Assembly (NCBI RefSeq): GCF_005876985.1
Contig: NZ_VAHD01000001.1
Location: 1,116,001 to 1,180,000 of the forward strand
Direction: 5' to 3'
Length of the DNA stretch: 64,000 bases
From: Rhodoferax bucti
GTDB taxonomy: Bacteria; Pseudomonadota; Gammaproteobacteria; Burkholderiales; Burkholderiaceae_C
Below the pieces are notes generated by a model. It was not told the origin of the DNA and did not search any database. It saw nothing but the letters and a program-made list of their open reading frames with translations. The number at the start of each line of letters is the position of its first letter. The stretch's first letter is position 1. This document shows, piece after piece, positions 57,524 through 64,000 of the stretch. Position numbers and translations under genes: made by a program.

Positions 57524-58296
57524 GCGATATGCCAACGGAGACCCCGGACACCTCCGCCGGGCGGCTGGAGGCGCACCACCTGCAGAAGTACTACGGCAAG
57601 CGCCAGGTCGTGAAAGACGTGTCGCTGGCGGTGCGCACCGGCGAGGTCGTGGGTTTGCTGGGCCCCAACGGGGCGGGCAAAACGACGTCGTTCTACATGA
57701 TCGTGGGCTTGCTGCGCGCCAGCGCGGGTGACATCACCATCGACGGCCAGAGCATTGAGCACATGCCCATCCACCGCCGTGCGCGCCTTGGGCTGGGCTA
57801 CCTGCCGCAGGAGGCGTCCATCTTCCGCAAGCTCAATGTGGAAGACAACGTGCGCGCGGTGCTGGAGCTGCAGCGCGACGACGCCGGCGCACCGCTTAAG
57901 CCTGACGAAATCGAGCGCCGCCTCACCGATTTGTTGCAGGAGCTGCGCGTGGAGCACCTGCGCGAGTCGCCGTCCCTGGCGCTTTCGGGGGGCGAGCGGC
58001 GCCGGGTGGAGATTGCCCGCGCCTTGGCGACGCGCCCGCGCTTCATCCTGCTGGATGAGCCGTTTGCCGGTATCGACCCGATTGCGGTGATCGAGATCCA
58101 GCGCATCATCAACTTCCTGAAGGCCCGTGGCATCGGGGTGCTGATCACCGACCACAACGTGCGCGAAACCCTGGGCATTTGCGACCACGCTTACATCATC
58201 AGCGACGGGCATGTGCTGGCGCAGGGCACACCGTCGGACATCGTGAACAACCCCGATGTCCGCCGCGTGTACCTGGGCGAACATTTCAAAATGTGA
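57520..58296 (+). CDS. lptB: LPS export ABC-transporter ATPase LptB
   Basis: 258 residues: Walker [11 protein letters not shown]-loop YLPQEASIF, signature LSGGERRR, Walker [13 protein letters not shown] and switch His in TDHNVRE. It drives LPS extraction with LptFG. GTG 57520 overlaps the lptA stop; an ATG at 57529 is an alternative. Confidence 0.96.
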   Translation: MSDMPTETPDTSAGRLEAHHLQKYYGKRQVVKDVSLAVRTGEVVGLLGPNGAGKTTSFYMIVGLLRASAGDITIDGQSIEHMPIHRRARLGLGYLPQEASIFRKLNVEDNVRAVLELQRDDAGAPLKPDEIERRLTDLLQELRVEHLRESPSLALSGGERRRVEIARALATRPRFILLDEPFAGIDPIAVIEIQRIINFLKARGIGVLITDHNVRETLGICDHAYIISDGHVLAQGTPSDIVNNPDVRRVYLGEHFKM

Positions 58297-58302
58297 CTAT
58301 GA

Positions 58303-58379
58303 CCCCCACGCTCCACCGCTGTGCGGGTCGCTGCCCCCCGAGGGGGCGAATTTGCCTTGGGGCGGCCCGGCGGCAAATT
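58303..58379. repeat. GC-rich dispersed repeat with two hairpins (lptB-rpoN spacer)
   Basis: Begins CCCCCACGCTCC and contains the hairpin GCCCCC-CGA-GGGGGC (58333-58347), then an outer pair AATTTGCC (58349-58356) with GGCAAATT (58372-58379) around CTTGGGGCGGCCCGG. From memory, near-identical GC-rich units are scattered through Comamonadaceae genomes. It is the only copy in this window and unrelated to the 58-bp element. Confidence 0.65.
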
Positions 58380-58411
58380 GCCCTTCTCTCCGATAACAGG
58401 CTCGCTTTGGC

Positions 58412-60010
58412 ATGAAGCAAGGGCTGTCTTTACGCGTCTCGCAGCACCTAGCGCTCACGCCGCAGCTGCAGCAGTCCATCCGCTTGCTTCAACTCTCCAC
58501 GCTGGAACTCAGCCAGGAGGTGGAGCAGATGCTGGACGAAAACCCGTTTCTGGAACTCACCGAAGAGCGTGCCGAGCGCGAAGACTTCGGCCTGGAGGCG
58601 GTAGATGCCCCGGTGAGCGAGGGGGATCGTCTATCGGAAGAAGGTGATTTTGCTCCTAATTCCATAGCTGACTATGCAAGCAGTACGAGCGCTAGCAGCA
58701 CAAATGATGAGGAATCCACGCCGCTGTCCAGCAGCGACGAGCCCAACTGGGAAGGTGATGGCACCACCGAGATGACCCCGGACGACGGGGAGTGGGGCGT
58801 GGACGCCAAGGCCAAAACCAACAACATCGATGAGGACGACCAGAAAGACGCCACTGAGCTGGCCCGCTCGGGTGAGTCCTTGCAGGCGTACTTGCACCGC
58901 CAGGCCGCCGGGCTGCGCCTGAGTGCCGAGGACGCCGCCGCACTGCGCTTCCTGATCGAATCCCTCAACGACGATGGCTACCTCGAAGAGCCGCTGGCCG
59001 AGCTGGCCCAGAGCCTGCACCCGGCGGATGAAGAGCAGTTGCATGACTTGGTGCACCACTTCACCGTGGCGCGCGGGTTGTTGCACAGCCTGGAGCCGGT
59101 GGGTGTGGGCGCTCGGGACCTGGGCGAATGCCTGCGCCTGCAGCTGCAAGCCTTGCTGAAGACCGCAGATGAAGACGGCGAGTGGGACCGTATCGAGGCC
59201 TTGCAAGTGGCGCTGGCTATTTGCCAGCAGCCTATGGAGCTGCTGGCCCGCCGTGACATCAAGCGCCTGGTGCAAGCCGGTGTGGGCAGTGACGCTCTGG
59301 TGCGCGAGGCGATTGCGCTGATCGGCCGCTTGGAGCCCAAGCCGGGCCGCCGCTTTGTGGATGTGGAGCGCAACATCGTGGTGCCCGACGTGCTGGTGGT
59401 GCCCATCGGCAAGGTGGGCGGCATGCCGAAATTCAGGGTGCAGCTCAACCCGGATGTGATGCCCCGCCTCAAGGTGCACGACATTTACGCCAACGTGCTG
59501 CGCAACCACAAAGCCAGTTCCAGTCATGCCGGTTTGCAGCAGCGCCTGCAGGAGGCGCGCTGGTTCATCAAAAACATTCAGCAACGGTTTGACACCATCT
59601 TGCGCGTGAGCACGGCGATTGTGGACCGGCAGAAAAACTTCTTCACCCACGGTGAGCTGGCCATGCGCCCGCTGGTGCTGCGCGAAATCGCCGACGAGCT
59701 GGGCCTGCACGAATCCACCATCAGCCGGGTGACGACGGCCAAGTACATGGCCACGCCGTTTGGCACCTTTGAGCTGAAATACTTCTTCGGCTCCGGCCTG
59801 GGTACCGAGTCGGGGGGCAATGCCTCCAGCACCGCGGTGCGCGCGCTCATCAAGCAGTTCATCGCCTCCGAGAGCCCCAAAAAGCCCTTGAGCGACAACC
59901 AGATTTCCGACATGCTCAAAGAGCAGGGCATTGAATGCGCCCGGCGCACCGTGGCCAAATACCGCGAGGGCCTCAAGATCGCCCCCGCCTCACTCCGCAA
60001 AGCGCTATGA
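58412..60010 (+). CDS. rpoN: RNA polymerase sigma-54 factor
   Basis: 532 residues. Region I (LRVSQHLALTPQLQQSIRLLQLSTLEL) binds activators and core; region II is an acidic variable linker (about 60-155); the core-binding and HTH parts follow; the RpoN box ARRTVAKYRE is near the C-terminus. Residues 81-99 in the linker are encoded by a dispersed repeat. It follows lptB after 115 bases and overlaps the next gene (ATGA). Confidence 0.96.
   Translation: MKQGLSLRVSQHLALTPQLQQSIRLLQLSTLELSQEVEQMLDENPFLELTEERAEREDFGLEAVDAPVSEGDRLSEEGDFAPNSIADYASSTSASSTNDEESTPLSSSDEPNWEGDGTTEMTPDDGEWGVDAKAKTNNIDEDDQKDATELARSGESLQAYLHRQAAGLRLSAEDAAALRFLIESLNDDGYLEEPLAELAQSLHPADEEQLHDLVHHFTVARGLLHSLEPVGVGARDLGECLRLQLQALLKTADEDGEWDRIEALQVALAICQQPMELLARRDIKRLVQAGVGSDALVREAIALIGRLEPKPGRRFVDVERNIVVPDVLVVPIGKVGGMPKFRVQLNPDVMPRLKVHDIYANVLRNHKASSSHAGLQQRLQEARWFIKNIQQRFDTILRVSTAIVDRQKNFFTHGELAMRPLVLREIADELGLHESTISRVTTAKYMATPFGTFELKYFFGSGLGTESGGNASSTAVRALIKQFIASESPKKPLSDNQISDMLKEQGIECARRTVAKYREGLKIAPASLRKAL
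58652..58708 (+). repeat. Dispersed ~58-bp element, copy 9 (inside rpoN)
   Basis: More diverged copy: GCTCC-TAATTCC-ATAGC, TGACTATGCA, 9 nt, AGCGCTAGCAGC, then AAATGATG. It is read in frame from GCT (Ala81) as A-P-N-S-I-A-D-Y-A-S, in the disordered acidic linker. Confidence 0.7.
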
Positions 60011-61278
60011 ACCAATTGACTCTTTTTCTCCCCTGCGCCGCTGGCGTGGAGGAATACCTGGCGCCGGAGATCTTGCAGATCACCGGCTTGCCACCCGGCT
60101 GCATCACCAAGCAACGCGGTGGCGTGGCGGTGCGCACCGGGTTTACGCATGCGATGTTGCTCAACCTGTACAGCCGTTTGGCCCAGCGCGTGCTGGTGCT
60201 GGTGTCGTACACCGAGTACCGCAATGAGCAGGACCTGTACCGCGCCGCCATGCAAGTAGCGTGGGAGCGCTGGTTCACCCCACGCGAGAGCATCAAGGTT
60301 GAGGTGACGGCCCAGCACAGTCCGCTGACCTCGTTGAACTTTGCCGCCCTCAAGGTGAAGGATGCCGTGTGCGACCGCTTCCGCGAAGTCGCCAACGGCG
60401 TGCGTCCCGATGTGAACACCCAGTGGCCCGATGTGCGCATTTACGCCCACCTGACCACCGACGCCTGCTCGCTCTATATCGACACGTCCGGCGAGCCCCT
60501 GTTCAAGCGCGGTTGGCGCGAAGACAAGGGCGACGCGCCGCTGAAGGAAACGCTGGCCGCCGCCATGATTGCCGCCAGCGGCTGGGCCTCGGGCGATGAC
60601 GATTTGTTGCCTCTGTACGACTCCTGCTGCGGCAGCGGCACCGTGGCCATCGAGGCTGCGCAGATTGCCTGCAACATTGCCGCCGGATCGCTGCGCCGGT
60701 TTGCGTTTGAGAAGTACAAGCCCTTCCGTTCCGAGGAATGGGCTGCTATGAAGCAAGAAGCGGCTGACGCTGTGGTGAAGCCGGAGCCAGGCCAAAAAGC
60801 CTTGATTTACGGCAGCGATGTTTCGCACCGCATGGTCGACTTTGCGCAGCGCAACGCCCAGCGCGCCGGTGTGGCGGATGTGATTGAGTTCCGTGGCGGC
60901 GATGCCTTGCAGCGTATGCCCCCGATTGATGTGAGCGAGACCGGTGGTGGCGTGATGGTGATCAACCCGCCCTACGGCGAGCGTATCGGTATCGGCGGGG
61001 TGGCCGGCGAGGGCGAGGGGGCCCGCTTCGGCGCCCGTGAATTGGCGGAAACCGATGACGGTGTGGACTTTTTCAACCAGCTGGCCAGCCACTGGAAGAA
61101 GAATTACAGCGGCTGGACCGCCTGGATGCTCACCCCCGACCTCAAGCTGCCGGGCAAGATGCGCCTCAAAGAGTCGCGCCGCGTGCCCATGTGGAACGGG
61201 CCGCTGGAGTGCCGCTTGTTCAAGTTCGACATGGTCAAGGGCCGCCTGGCCAAACCTGCCGCTGAAGCGAATGACTGA
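60007..61278 (+). CDS. THUMP-type RNA methyltransferase, RlmL-like
   Basis: 423 residues. A THUMP-like N-terminal part (about 1-165) leads to a class I SAM methyltransferase domain: DSCCGSGTVAIEAAQ (SAM site, about 205-220) and the catalytic NPPYGER near 322. It matches the N-terminal methyltransferase half of E. coli RlmL (m2G2445 of 23S rRNA) and lacks the second half. The start overlaps the rpoN stop. Confidence 0.9.
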   Translation: MNQLTLFLPCAAGVEEYLAPEILQITGLPPGCITKQRGGVAVRTGFTHAMLLNLYSRLAQRVLVLVSYTEYRNEQDLYRAAMQVAWERWFTPRESIKVEVTAQHSPLTSLNFAALKVKDAVCDRFREVANGVRPDVNTQWPDVRIYAHLTTDACSLYIDTSGEPLFKRGWREDKGDAPLKETLAAAMIAASGWASGDDDLLPLYDSCCGSGTVAIEAAQIACNIAAGSLRRFAFEKYKPFRSEEWAAMKQEAADAVVKPEPGQKALIYGSDVSHRMVDFAQRNAQRAGVADVIEFRGGDALQRMPPIDVSETGGGVMVINPPYGERIGIGGVAGEGEGARFGARELAETDDGVDFFNQLASHWKKNYSGWTAWMLTPDLKLPGKMRLKESRRVPMWNGPLECRLFKFDMVKGRLAKPAAEAND

Positions 61279-61687
61279 GCAGGTGCCCGGCATCGTGCTG
61301 GACACCAACATCGTGCTCGATGTGTTGGTGTTCCAGGACCCGCTCACCCAGCCACTGCGGGACGCTTTGCAGGCGGGGCAGCTCCGTTGGATCGCCACCC
61401 CCGCAATGCGTGACGAACTGGAGCGTGTGTTGGCTTACCCGCAAATCGCCAAACGCCTGGCCTTTTACCAGCTCACGCCCGACGCCGTGTTGGCGGCCCG
61501 CGATGCCTGGGTGCACACGGTGGAGGTGGCGCCCAAGGCGCCCATCAGCTGCAAAGACCCGGATGACCAGCGTTTTATCGACCTGGCCGTGGCCCAGCGC
61601 TGCTTGGTGCTGAGCAAAGACCACGCCGTGCTTTGCATGGCAAAAAGACTTCTAGCGCTCGGTGCGTCTGCGCGAGCAGCTATGTAA
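61271..61687 (+). CDS. PIN-domain protein (putative toxin-type nuclease)
   Basis: 138 residues. Acidic active-site residues of PIN RNases are visible in VLDTNIVLD, RDELERVL, KDPDDQRFIDLA and the LSKDHAVL region. It is close to the 'putative toxin component, PIN family' group, but no antitoxin gene adjoins it. The ATG overlaps the methyltransferase stop. The last 14 residues and the stop codon come from a dispersed repeat, so the native C-terminus has probably been replaced. Confidence 0.82.
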   Translation: MTEQVPGIVLDTNIVLDVLVFQDPLTQPLRDALQAGQLRWIATPAMRDELERVLAYPQIAKRLAFYQLTPDAVLAARDAWVHTVEVAPKAPISCKDPDDQRFIDLAVAQRCLVLSKDHAVLCMAKRLLALGASARAAM

Positions 61688-61695
61688 TTGATAGC
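61641..61695 (-). repeat. Dispersed ~58-bp element, copy 10 (3' end of the PIN gene)
   Basis: Reverse copy with intact arms GCTAT-CAATTAC-ATAGC, GCTGCTCGCGCA, 9 nt, AGCGCTAGAAG on the minus strand. The plus strand reads L-L-A-L-G-A-S-A-R-A-A-M then TAA. Confidence 0.8.
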
Positions 61696-61699
61696 GCCT

Positions 61700-64000
61700 T
61701 CAGGGCGCTTGCACCGTGGCCGGCGCCACGCGGGGCAGGTCCAGGGCAATCCGGGTACCGTGCCCTTCTTCGCTGTGGACGGTGATGCTGCCGGCCAACA
61801 CGTTGTGCACCAGGTTGTAGACGATGTACATGCCCAGCCCGCTGCCGCCCCGCCCGAGTTTGGTGGTGTAGAAGGGCTCAAAAATATGCGGCAGGCTGGC
61901 GGCGGGAATGCCGCAGCCGTTGTCCTCGTAGTGGAGTTGCACCCGCTCGTCCCGCGATGAGGCGCGGATGGTGATGTGCCCCGCCTCCCGGCCATCAAAG
62001 CCGTGGTGCACCGAGTTAGTTAAAAAGTTGGTCAGCACCTGCTCCAGCGGGCCGGGGTAGCTGTCCAGCACCAGGCCGTCTTCAATGTCCAGGTCGATCT
62101 GCACGCCCCGCCCTTTGAAAACGGGTTGCGTGGTGTGCAGCACCTCTTCCACCATGGCCTGCAAGTTGAATTGGCGGCGCCGGGTGCTGCTCTGGTCGAC
62201 GGCGATTTCCTTGAAATCATTGATGAGCTTGGCGGCGCGGGTGGCATTGCGTTCGATCAGCAAGCTGGCCTCCAGCAGACGCTTGGCGCCTTTCTCCACA
62301 TCCGAGCGGCGGGCGGCGCCGGAGAGCAGCTTCTCGCTGAACGAAGCCGTTTCTTCCGTCAGTGTCGAGGCCACTGCCATCACGTTGCCGATGGGGGTGT
62401 TGAGCTCGTGGGCCACACCGGCCACCAGGCTGCCCAGCGCCGCCAGTTTTTCGCTTTGCACCAGCTGGCCCATGGCGCGCTGCAGTTCCTGGTTGCGGGC
62501 TTCCACACGGGCCTCGAGCTCGCGGTTGAGGTCTTCCAGGTTGGTCTGGATGCGCTTGAGCTGGGTCACGTCGATCAGGGTCTCAATCGCTCCGGTGATG
62601 CGCCCGCTGGCATCCCGCAAGGGGGCGGCGCAGTAGCGGCCCCACATGCCCCGGGATTGGTCCATGCTGGTGAAATAGTCTTCCCCTTCCAGCGCGCCGG
62701 GTACCACCGCGCTGCGGCGCAAGCGGCCGGGGTAGTAGCGCTCCAGGTCTTCAGCACTTGCGCCGTCTACCAGCACATCGAGCAGGCAGGGGCGGGGCGT
62801 GGAGTAAATGCCCCTCCAGCTGTCCTTGGTGCCCACCACTTCTTCGGCGGGGACGCCGGTCAGCCGGGTCATCTGGGGGTTCCAGAAGGTTACGCGGTGC
62901 TCGGCGTCAATCGCGAACACGGCAATCGGCAGGTTCTCGTAAATCTGCCGGATGCGGTATTCCATGTCGCGGGCGAGCTGCTCCGCCAGCTTGCGGTCGC
63001 TGATGTCGCGCACGGTGGACAGGGTGCAGGTGCGCCCGGCAATTTCCACCCGCATCATGGAGATTTCGGACCAGAAGGTGCTGCCGTCCTTGCGGCGCTG
63101 GTGCCACTCAAAGCCGTGGTACCCATTCTCGAGAACGGTGGCCATGCGCTCCTGGACCAGCTCCGGGCTCAACTGGTTGTCCGGCGCGCTGAGGTCCTGG
63201 ATGCTGATCTGCCGCGCCTCTTCCGGGGTGTAGCCGAACAGGGTTTGAAAGCGCGGGTTGATCTCCAGCAGCTCGCCGGTCAGGGCGTCCCGCACGGCCA
63301 TGGCGTCGGGACTGTGGTCAAACAGCTCCCGGTACTTCCGCTCGCTTTCGCGCACGGCACGGCTAGAGACCTTGCGGCTGTGCATGCCGAACAGCAGTAG
63401 GCCGATGATGACCAACAAGCTGCCAAACAGCGCCAGCAGCCACGCCATGTGGGGGCGCAGGCCATCAAAGGGCTCGGGGGGCAGGTTCAGGATGGTTGCA
63501 TCCGCCGGGAGGCGCTGGACGTCCATGCCCCAGCGCTGCATTTGTGCAAAGTCGAAGGTGGCGTGGCTGCGGCTGGACTCCAGGGGCAAGGGGGACGCGA
63601 TGATGCCGCTCATCAGCAAGCGCGCCATGCGCCCCACGCTTTCGCCTTGTTCACGCCCCGACACCAGAAAGCCCCCCAGAATGCCCGGCCGCATGGCGAC
63701 ATCGCGTGTCACGGTGACCGGGGCCAGGGAGGCGTCTGCCCATAGCTCGGCCGCCTCTTCGTGGGTGAACACGGTGCCACGCGCATCGCGGTTGAAGGGC
63801 AGGGCAAACACGAGGTCCTTGTTGTCCAGCAGACCCAGGCGCCCCTGGATGGCTTCGGCAGACAGGTTGGTGAGGTACTCCACCTGCAGCTTCGGCATGC
63901 GTTGCAGCACCTCCCGCACGGTCGCCACCTGGGCCAAACTCGTGCGGCTCTGGTCATGGATGACGACCAGCTTGCGGGTGTTGGGTAGCGCCTGCAATGT
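61700..64000 (-). CDS. Sensor histidine kinase with periplasmic ABC-type sensor and two PAS domains (5' end outside window)
   Basis: At least 767 residues read from the window edge; the true start lies beyond it. The visible N-terminal 190 residues look like a type I periplasmic-binding fold (ABC_sub_bind type), then one TM helix (about 203-224, MAWLLALFGSLLVIIGLLLFG). Two PAS/PAC domains follow (about 240-365 and 370-490), then a coiled coil, the phospho-acceptor His in GVAHELNTPIGN, and an ATPase domain with EDNGCGIP and GSGLGMYIVYNLV. No response regulator is visible in the window. It is convergent with the PIN gene. Confidence 0.9.
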   Translation of the reverse strand, partial: TLQALPNTRKLVVIHDQSRTSLAQVATVREVLQRMPKLQVEYLTNLSAEAIQGRLGLLDNKDLVFALPFNRDARGTVFTHEEAAELWADASLAPVTVTRDVAMRPGILGGFLVSGREQGESVGRMARLLMSGIIASPLPLESSRSHATFDFAQMQRWGMDVQRLPADATILNLPPEPFDGLRPHMAWLLALFGSLLVIIGLLLFGMHSRKVSSRAVRESERKYRELFDHSPDAMAVRDALTGELLEINPRFQTLFGYTPEEARQISIQDLSAPDNQLSPELVQERMATVLENGYHGFEWHQRRKDGSTFWSEISMMRVEIAGRTCTLSTVRDISDRKLAEQLARDMEYRIRQIYENLPIAVFAIDAEHRVTFWNPQMTRLTGVPAEEVVGTKDSWRGIYSTPRPCLLDVLVDGASAEDLERYYPGRLRRSAVVPGALEGEDYFTSMDQSRGMWGRYCAAPLRDASGRITGAIETLIDVTQLKRIQTNLEDLNRELEARVEARNQELQRAMGQLVQSEKLAALGSLVAGVAHELNTPIGNVMAVASTLTEETASFSEKLLSGAARRSDVEKGAKRLLEASLLIERNATRAAKLINDFKEIAVDQSSTRRRQFNLQAMVEEVLHTTQPVFKGRGVQIDLDIEDGLVLDSYPGPLEQVLTNFLTNSVHHGFDGREAGHITIRASSRDERVQLHYEDNGCGIPAASLPHIFEPFYTTKLGRGGSGLGMYIVYNLVHNVLAGSITVHSEEGHGTRIALDLPRVAPATVQAP

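Noticed and set aside
60735..60790. Possible eleventh copy of the 58-bp element in the RlmL-like gene
   Set aside because: GCTATGAAGCAAGAAGCGGCTGACGC resembles the start, but the AGCGCT block and T-rich end are missing; may be chance or a decayed copy.
59578..61398. Long minus-strand frame (606 codons) opposite rpoN and the methyltransferase
   Set aside because: Shadow frame; the plus strand carries two well-recognised genes there.

Overview
The window is GC-rich, gene-dense chromosomal DNA of a betaproteobacterium. It most likely comes from Burkholderiales, family Comamonadaceae, near Rhodoferax or Curvibacter. The grounds are the gene families present (PhaM, DUF3567, Bug-type binding proteins, tandem DUF3108 proteins), the gene orders oxyR-ubiA, argS-SPOR-dsbA and lptA-lptB-rpoN, and two dispersed intergenic repeat types that I recall from that family. 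No tRNA, rRNA, phage, transposase or CRISPR array was seen. The genus is an inference.

Layout. 1-5.3 kb: 3' part of pilT (minus), yggS, an orphan branched-chain-type binding protein, an Lrp regulator and a chemoreceptor. 5.8-8.8 kb: putA behind an AT-rich 0.4 kb gap. 8.9-13 kb: a PAS-PAS-GGDEF-EAL-REC protein divergent from a multi-span chemoreceptor. 13-17.8 kb: purT, an asparaginase-arginase pair with overlapping codons, a PhyH-type dioxygenase and a small secreted protein. 17.8-21.4 kb: glcD-lrgA-lrgB (minus) and a LysR regulator. 21.5-28.6 kb: psd, a chemoreceptor, purU, a binding protein, DUF3567 and two tandem DUF3108 proteins. 28.6-31.8 kb: a FAH-family hydrolase joined to the glutathione-dependent formaldehyde pathway (frmA, fghA). 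31.9-35.3 kb: MarC, a DksA/TraR zinc-finger protein, a copper cluster (DUF2946, YcnI-like, PCuAC) and phaM. 35.4-40.1 kb: a FIST sensor protein followed by two chemoreceptors. 40.2-43.6 kb: queA-tgt and a Bug binding protein. 43.7-45.4 kb: a small accessory patch (beta-barrel protein, HTH protein, yefM-yoeB) that runs directly into recG. 45.4-52.5 kb: recG, binding protein, hypothetical, EamA exporter, oxyR, ubiA, psiF. 52.7-64 kb: argS, SPOR protein, dsbA, DHH phosphoesterase, lptA-lptB-rpoN, an RNA methyltransferase, a PIN protein and most of a sensor histidine kinase.

Themes. Five chemoreceptors, a PAS/GGDEF/EAL/REC protein and a PAS histidine kinase point to a motile organism that invests in sensing. 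PurT with PurU, and frmA with fghA, both handle one-carbon units. GlcD with LrgAB suggests glycolate oxidation coupled to transport.

The most unusual signal is a dispersed element of about 58 bp with at least ten copies here. Its core is ATAGCTGCTYGCGCA, then 9 nt, then AGCGCT. Six copies lie in or reach into coding sequence: yggS, putA twice, the DUF1775 signal peptide, the acidic linker of rpoN and the C-terminus of a PIN protein. The four copies in the gene's own orientation are all read in the same frame. This resembles the Rickettsia palindromic elements, and one copy appears to form nearly the whole export signal of a copper protein.
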